Of a stretch of 64,000 bases of DNA, positions 27,964 to 36,996 are shown piece after piece (the first letter of the stretch is position 1; every line of letters starts with the position of its first letter). Location of the stretch: contig CAXXFH010000002.1 of the NCBI GenBank assembly GCA_963677085.2, forward strand, positions 186,001 to 250,000. Reading direction: 5' to 3'. The position numbers and the translations under genes are program-made. Source of the stretch: G963677085 sp963677085. GTDB taxonomy: Bacteria > Planctomycetota > Planctomycetia > Pirellulales > Thermoguttaceae. The notes under the pieces are model-generated. The model saw only the letters and a program-made list of their open reading frames with translations, did no database searches and had not been told where the DNA came from.

Positions 27964-30351
27964 CTATTCTGCCCCATCGTCGTCCGACTTGCTAGCGTCA
28001 CCCCCGCGCGAACTGAGCCATCCCAGCCTCGGCAGACTCCAGGAGGCCCCTTCTTCGATTCGCCCGAGCACGACCGGGGCGCTGTAGAGCATCGCGAAGC
28101 CCAGATCCATGACTGCCCACACCACTACGGCGTTGTTCAGCAGGTCTTCCGGCACCGAAAGCAACAGGCTCTGACCCTCGCGATGCCAACGGCGACGGTC
28201 CACATCGACACTCAGCCGGCCCGACAGTTGACGAGGATCCTCGTTCTCTGCCGGTTCTTCGGAACAAACGACCACGACGCAACGGTCGCAGTACCGGCTC
28301 TCGGGCCAATGCCAACGAACCCGATGGGTTTCCGGCGGCTGCTTCACTGGCTTCACGCTACGCCGGCCGGCCGAGTGTAACCCTAAGCTCTCGACGGGCA
28401 AAATCTCTTGGACAACCCAGTCGCGCAGCAAGGCCTCGTAGGGGGCAAATTGCCGTGCGTAGAGCCGAATTACGGCTACATCAAAATGTTCGACAAACGC
28501 CTCCAGGTTTTGCTGCCGAAGCGCGTTGAGCAACGGCTCGGCTCGGGCAAGCCGGGTTCGGGCCGATTCGAGCCGCGACCTGGTCGCTTTGGATAGCTCT
28601 AAATCGTCGAGGGCTGGATCTCCGACCAGTGGCAGCAGCGCTGATTCGTCGTCGGCCTTCACGGCAGCCTCGATTTTGCACTGAAGCGCGTGTTGTGTAC
28701 CCAGGCGTTGGTAGATCGTTCGCCAAACGTCGGCCTCTCGGCAGCCGGAAAGCAATTCGTCCTGCCAGATCTCCAACACCCGTTGCTCGTATTGTTCGGA
28801 AGGCAGATCCTTGGGGATCTTCTCCAATGCGCGGATCAACGGCGCGCGACGCTGGGCCATCTCGACACGCGGCCGCAAGCCCGAATCGACCAACGCCTCG
28901 CATTGCATCTCCGCCACGGCCCGCCATGAAGCCACGATGGCAGCTTCGGAACTGCCGTCCTGGATCGCTTTGAGGAGACGGTTGACTGCCTTCTCCCGCC
29001 GCATTGCCAGGGTTACTCGGCCTTGGAGGCTATAGTGATACCCTTCAGGCAAGTGGGACGCAGCCTCGACAATTCCCCGCTCGCCGACCAGCGTTATTCC
29101 CGCGGCCGACTGTTGCACCTGATGGTAAATGCGGTCGAGAATCTGCACGCGTCGCCGGGCTTCTCCCACCCAAATACGCTGCCGTTCGGCCGGCTCGAAC
29201 CCGGCAAACAGCGGTTCGTTCCAAGCGTTGACCAGCTGCCGATCGCTTGCCTCGCTCGTCTCCTGCGGCACACGCAAAAAGGCGTCCCATGCCTGGCGCC
29301 GACAAACGTGCTCGTAGGCCTGGCGAATCAACGGCTGCAGGTGCTCGGGCGCATCGCGGAACTGGCCTCGCCGGTTCAACAGTTCGACCGCCTCGTTCCA
29401 CCGTTGCGCCTTCAGTAACGCCTCGACCTTGGCGAACGAGTTGGCCAGATGGCCCAACGGGGGCACCTGGTTCATCGGAACGTGTAAAAAGGAAAACAAC
29501 TGATGCGTCAGCTCGCGAACATCCTGCTCGGGCGACTGGATCAACTGGTTGTACAACGGCGAATCGGTGGGCGAACGGAAATCGTCCGGGCGGAACAACA
29601 ATTTGTCATAACCGGGATTCTCGACGTAGGTGTCCCACAACTCGGGCTTTACGGCCAACGCCCGCAGGGCCACGTAAATCGTCAGTGCCGAGAAATTGTC
29701 CAGATCGAGCGACAACAGGGTCGCGGCATTGCGAGTGGGGTGCTGATAGGGCTCCACGCCGACTTCGAGATTGCGTCGACCGACGAGCGACGGCACGCAC
29801 ATGCAGTCGTAGTCGACCAGTTTCAATTCACCGGGCGGGGTGACCATGACGTTGGCGTGTTGCAGGTCGCCGTGGGCGATCGCGTTGTCGGTCAACTCGC
29901 GAACGAGCACCACCCAACGTTGAGCACAGCTTGCCAGCGCAGCCTTATCACGCTGCAAACACCGGGCACGCACCCAATGAAAAAGCGTGTCTCCCTGTAC
30001 CCACTGCATCAGAATCATCGGGTACCACTTGCCGTCGCTGGCCGAGCGGAGGCTGGCGTCGCGGTATTCGAACTCTACCAAGCTGTTTAGCTTTCGCCCT
30101 TTCAGAAAGCCACTGATCAGATCGTAGCGTTCGCGGCGCTCGGGCGACTCGGTCGTGAAAATGCGCACGGCAAACGGCTCACCCCGGTTGGGGTCGAATG
30201 CCTTGTAAACCACGGCGAACGCCCCGGCCCAGGGCCGCGGCTGACCTCGCTGGTCCCGTTCGACATGACACTGCCGCAATACCGGATCGCGAAAGGCGAG
30301 CCTCGGGTTTTGCAACATCGCGCTAAAGTGAGACGCCAACGGCCACGACAT
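27964..30351 (-). CDS. Atypical protein kinase of the TerY-P triad type, degenerate catalytic motifs
   Basis: 795 residues from ATG 30351. The N-terminal third is a protein-kinase fold: glycine-loop remnant WAGAFAVVYKAF, then FAVRIF where the usual VAIK lysine is an arginine (R63), HGDLQHANVMV (160-170) replacing HRDxKxxN, and LVDYD (180-182 DYD) replacing DFG. The HGDLQH...LVDYD pattern and the later EPYQHPTRN segment are typical of the kinase found beside TerY-like vWA and PP2C genes. The remaining roughly 500 residues are helical and end in a short beta domain. Activity may be unusual or lost. Its gene is 123 bp downstream of the vWA-GATase gene. Confidence 0.78.
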   Translation of the reverse strand: MSWPLASHFSAMLQNPRLAFRDPVLRQCHVERDQRGQPRPWAGAFAVVYKAFDPNRGEPFAVRIFTTESPERRERYDLISGFLKGRKLNSLVEFEYRDASLRSASDGKWYPMILMQWVQGDTLFHWVRARCLQRDKAALASCAQRWVVLVRELTDNAIAHGDLQHANVMVTPPGELKLVDYDCMCVPSLVGRRNLEVGVEPYQHPTRNAATLLSLDLDNFSALTIYVALRALAVKPELWDTYVENPGYDKLLFRPDDFRSPTDSPLYNQLIQSPEQDVRELTHQLFSFLHVPMNQVPPLGHLANSFAKVEALLKAQRWNEAVELLNRRGQFRDAPEHLQPLIRQAYEHVCRRQAWDAFLRVPQETSEASDRQLVNAWNEPLFAGFEPAERQRIWVGEARRRVQILDRIYHQVQQSAAGITLVGERGIVEAASHLPEGYHYSLQGRVTLAMRREKAVNRLLKAIQDGSSEAAIVASWRAVAEMQCEALVDSGLRPRVEMAQRRAPLIRALEKIPKDLPSEQYEQRVLEIWQDELLSGCREADVWRTIYQRLGTQHALQCKIEAAVKADDESALLPLVGDPALDDLELSKATRSRLESARTRLARAEPLLNALRQQNLEAFVEHFDVAVIRLYARQFAPYEALLRDWVVQEILPVESLGLHSAGRRSVKPVKQPPETHRVRWHWPESRYCDRCVVVVCSEEPAENEDPRQLSGRLSVDVDRRRWHREGQSLLLSVPEDLLNNAVVVWAVMDLGFAMLYSAPVVLGRIEEGASWSLPRLGWLSSRGGDASKSDDDGAE

Positions 30352-30474
30352 GGCGAAGGTTCCGCAAGTAGTTGTTCCGTGTTGGAGGAGAGTTTTCAGT
30401 CTACTCGCCGCCCAGGAGGGCGTCAAACGTATGGGGCAAGGCCTTTTCGTATTAGGGCAACGCTGGCTGGAAAT

Positions 30475-33051
30475 TCATCGCGTTGCCAAGCGTTTTATCG
30501 CAACATCGCTCAAAAACAGCAGCAATACGGCCACCAGGCAGGCCCTCCACGCGTGCCAGGTTTGGGGTACCGGCACAGCGGCGACAGTCGTGATTTCCTC
30601 CGGGCCAATGCCATAGCGGCCATCCGTGGTCTGGGCGATTGCCTGAAGCAAATCGGTATCTGCCGGGCGCACCCGTAACTCATCCATCGCGGGGCTGACC
30701 ACGGTTCGCCCATTGCGGTAGACCATTGCGGACGGGCCTTGTAGTTCAACGTCGAATTGAAGCGGTAAACCTATATGATGATCCGGCAACCCGACGCGGG
30801 CTGCGTAGCGACCCGCGGCAACTGGCGGCAGCCGTAACGAACGACGGTCGGTATCCCCGCGGGCAACCTTCAGCGTAACATCGGCCCCGTTGATCCATTG
30901 GCCGTCGGGCGTGACGGCATCGAGGATTACGTCGGTGTACGTGTCGTGCGAGCGAACTTGAAAATGGAAGTTGCGCGTCGGATCGCGGCGAAGGTTGTGG
31001 CGAACGAGGCGGCCCCAGAACGGCCCGAAGTCGGGCCAACGAAGCCACGCGGCGGCCCAGCGGCTTTGGGCGTCGGACGTGAAGACCATCGTGCGGCCCT
31101 GGCCATATTGCCACCAGGCGAGCACCGGAGCGTTGTCGGCAGAGGCCAGCACGAGTTGTGCCGAGGGTTTTACTCGTGTGTCGGCGTAGCCCAACAGCGT
31201 CGGCGCGGCGCTCATGTCAAGCCCCGTGAGCAGTTCGGACGACTCGACCACCCGCGGGAAGAACGGCCGTTCGGTAATGCCCTGCTTCGCGGCGCTGACC
31301 GTTTCCAGGGCGAAGATTCGCGGAACCGATTCGGCCTTGGCGCAGAAATAGTAGTGACCGGCGCCCAACGCGGCGATGTCCTGCAATAGATCTTGGGCCG
31401 CCTCGTCGCCGACGGCCACGGTCGAAACGGTGATGTCCGATCGTGCCATGTCCTTGGTCAACTGCTCAAAATCGCCGGGCAGCGAAACGCCATCGGTCAA
31501 CACGATCACGTGTTTTAAGTCGGCATCCGTCTCACGCAACGCAAGAAAGGCCTTTTCCAGGGCGGGAAATAAATTAGTGCCGCCAGCGGCCGTGATGGTG
31601 TCGATCTGTTCGATGATGTGTTGTTTGTCGCCGCACGGCTGAAGCTCGGCGACCCAGTCGTTGCGGTCCTCAAACGCGATCACGCCCACTTGGTCGCGTG
31701 GCCCTAGCATTTCGACGGCTTGACGCGTGGCCTGTTTCGCCAGGGCGATGCTTTTGCCCTGCATCGATCCCGAACGATCGATCACCAGCACCATGGCCAG
31801 GGTTGGCTTTTGCGTATTCTCATTAACGTGGCACCGTACGGGCAGCATTTCTTCGAGCACGGTTTCGCGGTAGCCGCCGGGCGTGAACGCACGAGGCCCG
31901 CCGACCACGATCAGCCCACCGCCGCCGTCGTGGACGTACCGGTTGAGAAGCTGCATTTGTTCAGCCGAAAGCGACGTGGCCGAAACGTTCGAGAGGATCA
32001 GCACGTCGTATGGCTGAAGATCGTGCATTTCGCTGGAAAACTCTTCGGCCGCGCGGACGTCGACATCGAAGTGATCGGCACGCAGTGCATCGGCCAGCGG
32101 TTGGGCGGTCGCCGGTTGGCTTTCGACGAGTAACACCCGGGGACGCGGCCCGGCGAGCAGGGCGATCGCGGCCCGATTGTTCTCCGCAATTGTGTCACGA
32201 AAACCGTCGATTTTGGCAGTAAACGTAGGACGCTCGCCCTGGTTCACCAGCATCGGAAACGAAAAACGGTTCTCGCCGCGTTTCACGTCGACAGAGCGTT
32301 GCTCGATTTGCCGGGAGTCGTCGACTACGAGCGTCAGTTCGCCCCGGTTGTCGCCGCTGGCGTGCAGAACCACTTCGACCACAAACGGCACGCCGAGTCG
32401 TACCTTGTCGGGCACGTCGATGGCTGCCACGTAGACTTCGTCTTTGGGTTGGCCGGGTAGCGCGACCACGTCGATCGGCACGGCCGACTGCCGTGCGGCA
32501 GCCAGGGCGTTGTCTTGGGTTTGGTTGCCATCGCTAAGCAGGACGATACGTCTGGGCCGGTCGGACGGCAGAACGGTTTGGGCCGAGCAGATTGCCTCCT
32601 CGATATTCGTTCCCAAAGTTTTGTTTTGGGTCGATGTGGTCGTATCGTCTTTGTCTGACGACGAGTCGATTGAGGATATGCCGGAAAACGCCCAGATGGC
32701 GGATCGACCCTCGGTGCTTCTCGTTTTGGACGGATTGGAAGAAACATCGTGAGAAGCAGGAACGCTTTCGAGAAAATCTTTGGCCGCCGTGGGCGACGAC
32801 CATTCGACACTCGCACTCTGGTCTACGGCGAAAACCGTGTACGGCTCGGTTGACTGGTAGTTGATCCGCACATCGGCGAGCGCAACCACCAACACGACGA
32901 TCAGCGCAATTCGAAGAGCCAACGCGGAGCGACGCTGCCAGCGCGGCCGTTGGACGAGCGACCGGCGCACGTGGTAGTAGACCACCGGCGCCAAGGCGAC
33001 GAGGCCCAGCAACCACCAGGGTTGGCCGATCGTGATGTGCGGGTCGCTCAT
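30475..33051 (-). CDS. Membrane protein with two vWA-like domains around a GATase-like domain
   Basis: 858 residues from ATG 33051. Two membrane helices at the start (about residues 12-30 and 42-62), a degenerate vWA (AVDQSAS, D77), an immunoglobulin-like region, a class I GATase-like fold (RPRVLLVESQPATAQPLADAL to HDGGGGLIVVGGPRAF, about 303-390), then a complete vWA with DRSGSM at 425-430, AGGTNLF and LTDGVS, followed by beta-rich segments and a final membrane helix. This layout is common in MoxR/DUF58 operons of planctomycetes. Its start lies 17 bp after the stop of the BatA-like gene, so they are co-transcribed. It probably presents a ligand-binding vWA on the outer face; the ligand is unknown. 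Confidence 0.8.
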   Translation of the reverse strand: MSDPHITIGQPWWLLGLVALAPVVYYHVRRSLVQRPRWQRRSALALRIALIVVLVVALADVRINYQSTEPYTVFAVDQSASVEWSSPTAAKDFLESVPASHDVSSNPSKTRSTEGRSAIWAFSGISSIDSSSDKDDTTTSTQNKTLGTNIEEAICSAQTVLPSDRPRRIVLLSDGNQTQDNALAAARQSAVPIDVVALPGQPKDEVYVAAIDVPDKVRLGVPFVVEVVLHASGDNRGELTLVVDDSRQIEQRSVDVKRGENRFSFPMLVNQGERPTFTAKIDGFRDTIAENNRAAIALLAGPRPRVLLVESQPATAQPLADALRADHFDVDVRAAEEFSSEMHDLQPYDVLILSNVSATSLSAEQMQLLNRYVHDGGGGLIVVGGPRAFTPGGYRETVLEEMLPVRCHVNENTQKPTLAMVLVIDRSGSMQGKSIALAKQATRQAVEMLGPRDQVGVIAFEDRNDWVAELQPCGDKQHIIEQIDTITAAGGTNLFPALEKAFLALRETDADLKHVIVLTDGVSLPGDFEQLTKDMARSDITVSTVAVGDEAAQDLLQDIAALGAGHYYFCAKAESVPRIFALETVSAAKQGITERPFFPRVVESSELLTGLDMSAAPTLLGYADTRVKPSAQLVLASADNAPVLAWWQYGQGRTMVFTSDAQSRWAAAWLRWPDFGPFWGRLVRHNLRRDPTRNFHFQVRSHDTYTDVILDAVTPDGQWINGADVTLKVARGDTDRRSLRLPPVAAGRYAARVGLPDHHIGLPLQFDVELQGPSAMVYRNGRTVVSPAMDELRVRPADTDLLQAIAQTTDGRYGIGPEEITTVAAVPVPQTWHAWRACLVAVLLLFLSDVAIKRLATR

Positions 33052-33068
33052 AGTGCAGGTTTTCCGGT

Positions 33069-34265
33069 TCAGTCCAACCAACGACGTTGATACAAACACC
33101 ACTGGGTTACCATGCCCAGCACGGTCACCACCAGTAACCACGACCAAAGCGGCAGCCCGGTCTGCTTGGCCTGGATTTCCGTAGCGGCAATGTCCAAACC
33201 GTCCGGCAGCCGAAGGTCACTTTCCTCGGGTGCTTCACACGGCGTCTCCTCCGACAGCGAAGCAGACGGGGAGACACCGAAGTCATCGATGGCCGGGGCA
33301 ATCGCCGTTTTCTGATTATCGCTGGCCAACGCGTCGGTCCAACCGAGAGTGGCTACCAACCGAGCGCCCGATGCAGCCGGCATGGTCAACAGATGTTTGT
33401 ACCGCCCGTTGGGTGCCAAGCTGACGGGAATCGCCGGAAGTGGCTCATCGTCGAGCGTGATCAACATCTGGCATTCGATCGGGCGGTCGGCGAAGCATTG
33501 TACCTCGACAAGGGCGGTAACCTGTTGTGGGTCGGACGGTGACCGGCGGACGTTCAACTGGGTAATACTCCAATTTTCAGCCGACGTGCCGATGCGAACC
33601 CAGTGCCGCCTGGCCACCGAAACTGCCGCGTTGTCGGTCATCAGCCGTCTGATTTGCCAGATGTTGCCGTCGGTGAAGATGTACGTTTCGTCCGAATCAA
33701 TGCCTGTTGAAGTTGCCGCGAAGTCGTTGGGAATTTGGGTAGTCCGACGGTCGACAATTGCGAGGGCGTCGAGCAGCCGGGTGGCGCCCTGGGTCGGTCG
33801 TGTGGCGTTTACAGCCGCGCGGAGCCGCTGGCGGTCGTTGGTCATCGGACAACGCACGGCGACCGATTCGCCTGCCGTAATCACCGCTGCCCGATCGCAC
33901 GGCCGCAGACTATCAATCAATCGCTTGGCCGCTTCTTTGGCAACCGCCAGACGCGAAGGCGCAACGTCCGTGGCGTTCATGCTGGCCGAGTTGTCCAGCA
34001 CGAGCGCGATTCGCCGTGGGCGGCCAATCAACGGTTCGGCCAGGGCCACCACGGCCAACAGCAACAGCCCGAGTTGCACGGCCAACGACATGCCGTGCCG
34101 CCAACGCTGCCAGGTCGAACGTGTGTGTTCTTCGGCAAACGCCTGCTGCCAGAACATGTCGGTAGCCACCACCTCGCGCGGCACGCGCATCCGTCGCCAG
34201 TAGAGCAGGACCAAGGGGATTGCGAGCAGTCCCCAAAGCAGCGCTAACGGATGGGCGAAGGACAT
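33069..34265 (-). CDS. BatA-type membrane protein with vWA domain
   Basis: 398 residues from ATG 34265. It begins with the BatA N-terminal double membrane hairpin: SFAHPLALLWGLLAIPLVLLYW, then a second helix SLAVQLGLLLLAVVAL. A vWA follows with LVLDNSASM as the metal-site loop, then a beta-rich stretch and a C-terminal membrane helix (WSWLLVVTVLGMVTQWCL). This order (BatA_N, vWA, C-terminal helix) is standard for proteins encoded with moxR and DUF58. It follows the DUF58 gene by 22 bp and precedes the larger vWA gene by 17 bp. Function inferred as a client or partner of the MoxR ATPase. Confidence 0.82.
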   Translation of the reverse strand: MSFAHPLALLWGLLAIPLVLLYWRRMRVPREVVATDMFWQQAFAEEHTRSTWQRWRHGMSLAVQLGLLLLAVVALAEPLIGRPRRIALVLDNSASMNATDVAPSRLAVAKEAAKRLIDSLRPCDRAAVITAGESVAVRCPMTNDRQRLRAAVNATRPTQGATRLLDALAIVDRRTTQIPNDFAATSTGIDSDETYIFTDGNIWQIRRLMTDNAAVSVARRHWVRIGTSAENWSITQLNVRRSPSDPQQVTALVEVQCFADRPIECQMLITLDDEPLPAIPVSLAPNGRYKHLLTMPAASGARLVATLGWTDALASDNQKTAIAPAIDDFGVSPSASLSEETPCEAPEESDLRLPDGLDIAATEIQAKQTGLPLWSWLLVVTVLGMVTQWCLYQRRWLD

Positions 34266-34287
34266 GAGAGGGGCTAGGGAACAGAGG

Positions 34288-35322
34288 CTAGGGGCTAGGG
34301 ATTTTGTTGTTTTTCTGGTTCCCACGCTTCGCGTGGGAACTCACGGCGGGACGCTTCGCGTCCGTGCCCTGCGAACAGACGTTGTTCGCCGCAGCTATCG
34401 ACGCTGAACGTCGCGGCGGTGCGTGGTCACGCAAAGCGTGGCAGTCGCTGGCTAACCAGAGGGCGACCTCTCGCATCAGGTCTTCTTCTGGGGTGTTGGT
34501 CGACAACTGCAAGTGCGCCATGCCGTGGCGACGGCTGTACTCGCAGACCGACTTCTGGAACGCAGCGAACAGTTCGGTGTATCGGGCGGCCGTGCGTTCG
34601 GTGATTGTTGCCCGATAGCTCTGGTTCGATTCGATGTCGACCAGTTCGATGTCGCCCAGCAGTAGAGGGTCGGCCTCCGAGGGCGTGTACAACTGGATCA
34701 ACCGTGGGTCGTAACCGCGATGTCGCAGCAGATCGAACGCGGCGGCGAATCCGGCCGGGTCGTAGAGATCGCTGATCACGACGACCGGTCCGTGTTGCTG
34801 GTACATCCGCGTGAACGTTTCGGCCGTCGCCAGCAGGTTGGTTGTCTTCGGTTGCACGTCGAGACGTGTGAGGAAATTCAGCAGCCGCGGCATGCGCGAC
34901 CGCCCACAGACGGGTCGCAATTGATCGACCATCCGATCGGAAAACGTCGCGACGCTCACCCGCCCGAGTTGCCGAAGCGTTGCGTAACCGAGCAGGGCCG
35001 TTGTCTGTCGGGCAAGATCGAATTTCGACGGTGAGCCCAGGCCCATGCTGGCCGAACAGTCTAGCAACACGTAGAGGTGGTGTTCTTCGTGGCTTGCGAA
35101 CACTCGGGTCATCAATTCGTCGCGCCGTGCGCAGAGCGTCCAATCAATATGGCGAAAGTCGTCGCCGGGGGCGTAGTCGCGTAAACCGACCTGTTCAATG
35201 CCACCGCGTGCTTGCTGCGATTGGCGCGGCGCGCCCATGCTCGATCGATCGATCGTCGCCCGATCTGCCTTCAAGCAGAGTCGGTGGAATCGCGGCAGCA
35301 GATTGAGGGCGAATGTGGGCAT
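34288..35322 (-). CDS. DUF58 family protein of the MoxR operon
   Basis: 344 residues from ATG 35322 (MPTFALNLLPRFHRL); upstream codons to 35463 are repeat-like. The DUF58 signature is clear: YAPGDDFRHIDWTLCARRDELMTRVF followed by a vWA-like core (LLDCSASMGLGSPSKFDLARQ, VVVISDLYDP). DUF58 proteins accompany MoxR ATPases and are thought to be adaptors. The natural family sequence ends near MREVALWLAS; the last roughly 45-50 residues are encoded by hairpin repeats (34318-34440), and the stop lies inside a ggggctag repeat. The tail therefore probably arose from repeat insertion. It lies 190 bp after moxR and 22 bp before the BatA-like gene. Confidence 0.85.
   Translation of the reverse strand: MPTFALNLLPRFHRLCLKADRATIDRSSMGAPRQSQQARGGIEQVGLRDYAPGDDFRHIDWTLCARRDELMTRVFASHEEHHLYVLLDCSASMGLGSPSKFDLARQTTALLGYATLRQLGRVSVATFSDRMVDQLRPVCGRSRMPRLLNFLTRLDVQPKTTNLLATAETFTRMYQQHGPVVVISDLYDPAGFAAAFDLLRHRGYDPRLIQLYTPSEADPLLLGDIELVDIESNQSYRATITERTAARYTELFAAFQKSVCEYSRRHGMAHLQLSTNTPEEDLMREVALWLASDCHALRDHAPPRRSASIAAANNVCSQGTDAKRPAVSSHAKRGNQKNNKIPSP
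34318..34440. repeat. Composite family-C hairpins forming the 3' end of the DUF58 gene
   Basis: A perfect palindromic hairpin spans 34318-34340 (stem GTTCCCACGC, loop TTC). A second, GGACGC-TTC-GCGTCC, spans 34349-34363, and a third cacgc/gcgtg word lies near 34427-34440. The same two-hairpin order with the same TTC loop in the second hairpin recurs at 48862-48907. Translation of this stretch gives the odd C-terminus of the DUF58 protein. Confidence 0.85.
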
Positions 35323-35512
35323 TGGCGAAAGTAAACAGTTGTCAGTTGTGTAGTGGACAGTGGTAGTTGGGAGGGCTGGTCGCTTCAGCGGCCAGCAACT
35401 TGGGCATTCCCAAGCCGGAGTTTGCGAATGCTTCGCGTTGAGGCGGGCGGTGCGAAACCGCAAGCGGCTTTCCCCTCGCTAAAAATTGATCACCGACAAC
35501 TGACAACTATCA
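35323..35512. repeat. Repeat-rich spacer between moxR and DUF58 genes
   Basis: The 190-bp gap contains a degenerate inverted pair: cagttgtcagttgt with agtggacagtgg near 35336-35366, and gacaactgacaactatcact near 35494-35515. Words of this kind look like expanded simple repeats. Coding or a terminator is not supported; transcription from moxR into DUF58 would have to cross it. Confidence 0.5.
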
Positions 35513-36508
35513 CTATCCACCACCCATTACCATCATCACCCGGTCGACCAACGTGTCGGCGGCGATTTCTTCCGCTTGGCCTTCGAAGTTCAGCAAGATT
35601 CGGTGACGCAGTGCGGCGGGGGCAACGGCTCGCAGGTCGTCGAGGCTCACTTCGGCGCGTCCGGCGGCTGCAGCACGAACTTTTGCCCCCAGGACCAATG
35701 CCTGGGCACCGCGGGGGCTACTGCCGTAACGTACCAGTTGGCGAACTTCCTCCGGCGCCTGCGGATGGCGGGGATGCGTGGCGGCTACCAGCAATACGGC
35801 CTGACGCCGCAGGTTGGCATCGATGGCCACCTGCTGGGCGATCTCTCGCATTTCCAACAGGCGATTGCCATCGACCACCCGAGCTGCCACGGGCGGTTCG
35901 CCTTCGGTCGTCCGTCGGAGGATCTCTTCGATTTCGTCTTCGCTCGGCGGCGACAGCAGCAGTTTGAATTGAAAGCGGTCCAACTCGGGCTCGGGCAACG
36001 GGAAGGTGCCCTCCATGTCGAGCGGGTTTTGCGTGGCCATCACGAAAAACGGTTGCGGGATCTGGATCGTCTCGTTCGAGACCGAAACCGTGTCGCCCTC
36101 CATCGCCTCCAATAGCGCCGACTGGGTTTTGGGCACACCGCGGTTGATTTGGTCGGCCAGCACGAGATGCGAGAAGATCGGGCCTTTTTGGAATTCGAAC
36201 GTGCGACGCCCCTGTTGGTTTTCCATTACCACGTAGGTGCCGATTAAGTCCGAAGGCATCAGGTCGGGCGTGAACTGAATCCGCTGAAAGGTCAGTTGCA
36301 GTACGTCGGCCAACGATTCGATCAGGGCCGTTTTGCCGATGCCTGGCACGCCCTCCAGCAGTACGTGGCCGCCGTTGACCAGGGCCGTAAGTACACCATT
36401 GACCACCGCTTGGTGCCCGACGATGATCTTGCCGACTTCCGTCCGCATGGCGTCGAAGTCGCGTTGAAATCCGGCCAATTGTTGCCCAAGGGAACTGTCA
36501 GTGCTCAT
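35513..36508 (-). CDS. MoxR-family AAA+ ATPase
   Basis: 331 residues from ATG 36508 (MSTDSSLGQQL). Walker A is GVPGIGKT; the Walker B region reads LVLADQINRGVPKTQSALLEAM, so the usual DE pair is DQ here. Sensor 1 (MATQNPLDMEGTFPLPEPELDRF) and the sensor 2 region (RYGSSPRGAQAL) are intact. MoxR ATPases act as chaperones that mature metal-binding or vWA-containing partners. The gene is the first of a nine-gene minus-strand run containing DUF58, vWA membrane proteins and the kinase/vWA/PP2C triad, so its clients are probably those vWA proteins. The Glu-to-Gln change could slow ATP hydrolysis. Confidence 0.9.
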   Translation of the reverse strand: MSTDSSLGQQLAGFQRDFDAMRTEVGKIIVGHQAVVNGVLTALVNGGHVLLEGVPGIGKTALIESLADVLQLTFQRIQFTPDLMPSDLIGTYVVMENQQGRRTFEFQKGPIFSHLVLADQINRGVPKTQSALLEAMEGDTVSVSNETIQIPQPFFVMATQNPLDMEGTFPLPEPELDRFQFKLLLSPPSEDEIEEILRRTTEGEPPVAARVVDGNRLLEMREIAQQVAIDANLRRQAVLLVAATHPRHPQAPEEVRQLVRYGSSPRGAQALVLGAKVRAAAAGRAEVSLDDLRAVAPAALRHRILLNFEGQAEEIAADTLVDRVMMVMGGG

Positions 36509-36918
36509 GCGGTTTCTGAGGGGGCTATTGGTTTTCCAGGAATTATCTCGCCAAGGCACTAAGGACGGAAGGTTTCTTTTGCGCCTTGGCGAGAGTTATT
36601 GCTTTTGCCTTTTCACGTTCTTCGGCAGACTGCGTGCCGTTGTGGGACGGCTACTGGAGAAGCTGAGCGATTCGTTCCGCGATGTGGATGTCCGAAGTAT
36701 CACACGGACGCGAAACGTGGTCAAGTTACTGAAAACGCTCGTCAACGACGCCGTATGGCTGGCTCGTACGACGGAAAACGACTTGCCCGGGTATACAGGC
36801 CGTGAGGCCAACCTATAGTCGCAGTTTCGGCTTGGCTGAAAGACTTGCGACTCCACAGAGGGGGTTTCTTGGGAAATGCCGGTGTTTCGAGGAATAGTCG
36901 AGCCGGTCCCAGCCCGAA

Positions 36919-36962
36919 TAGGTGAGGTGGCGAAGTGTATTAGGTGAGGTGGCGAAGTGTAT
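36919..36962. repeat. Perfect 22-bp tandem duplication upstream of the secreted repeat protein gene
   Basis: Two identical, adjacent 22-bp units (36919-36940 and 36941-36962), each beginning taggtgaggtggcg. They end 34 bp before the candidate -35 box at 36997, a position where tandem operator sites are common. Could be a regulator binding site pair or a chance slippage duplication. Confidence 0.85.
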
Positions 36963-36996
36963 CTTCTCGACGGACGCGGTTAATGCGGTCGACGAG

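Noticed and set aside
36501..36818. Plus-strand open frame upstream of the secreted repeat protein
   Set aside because: Begins inside moxR, crosses an inverted repeat and shows no protein-like pattern.
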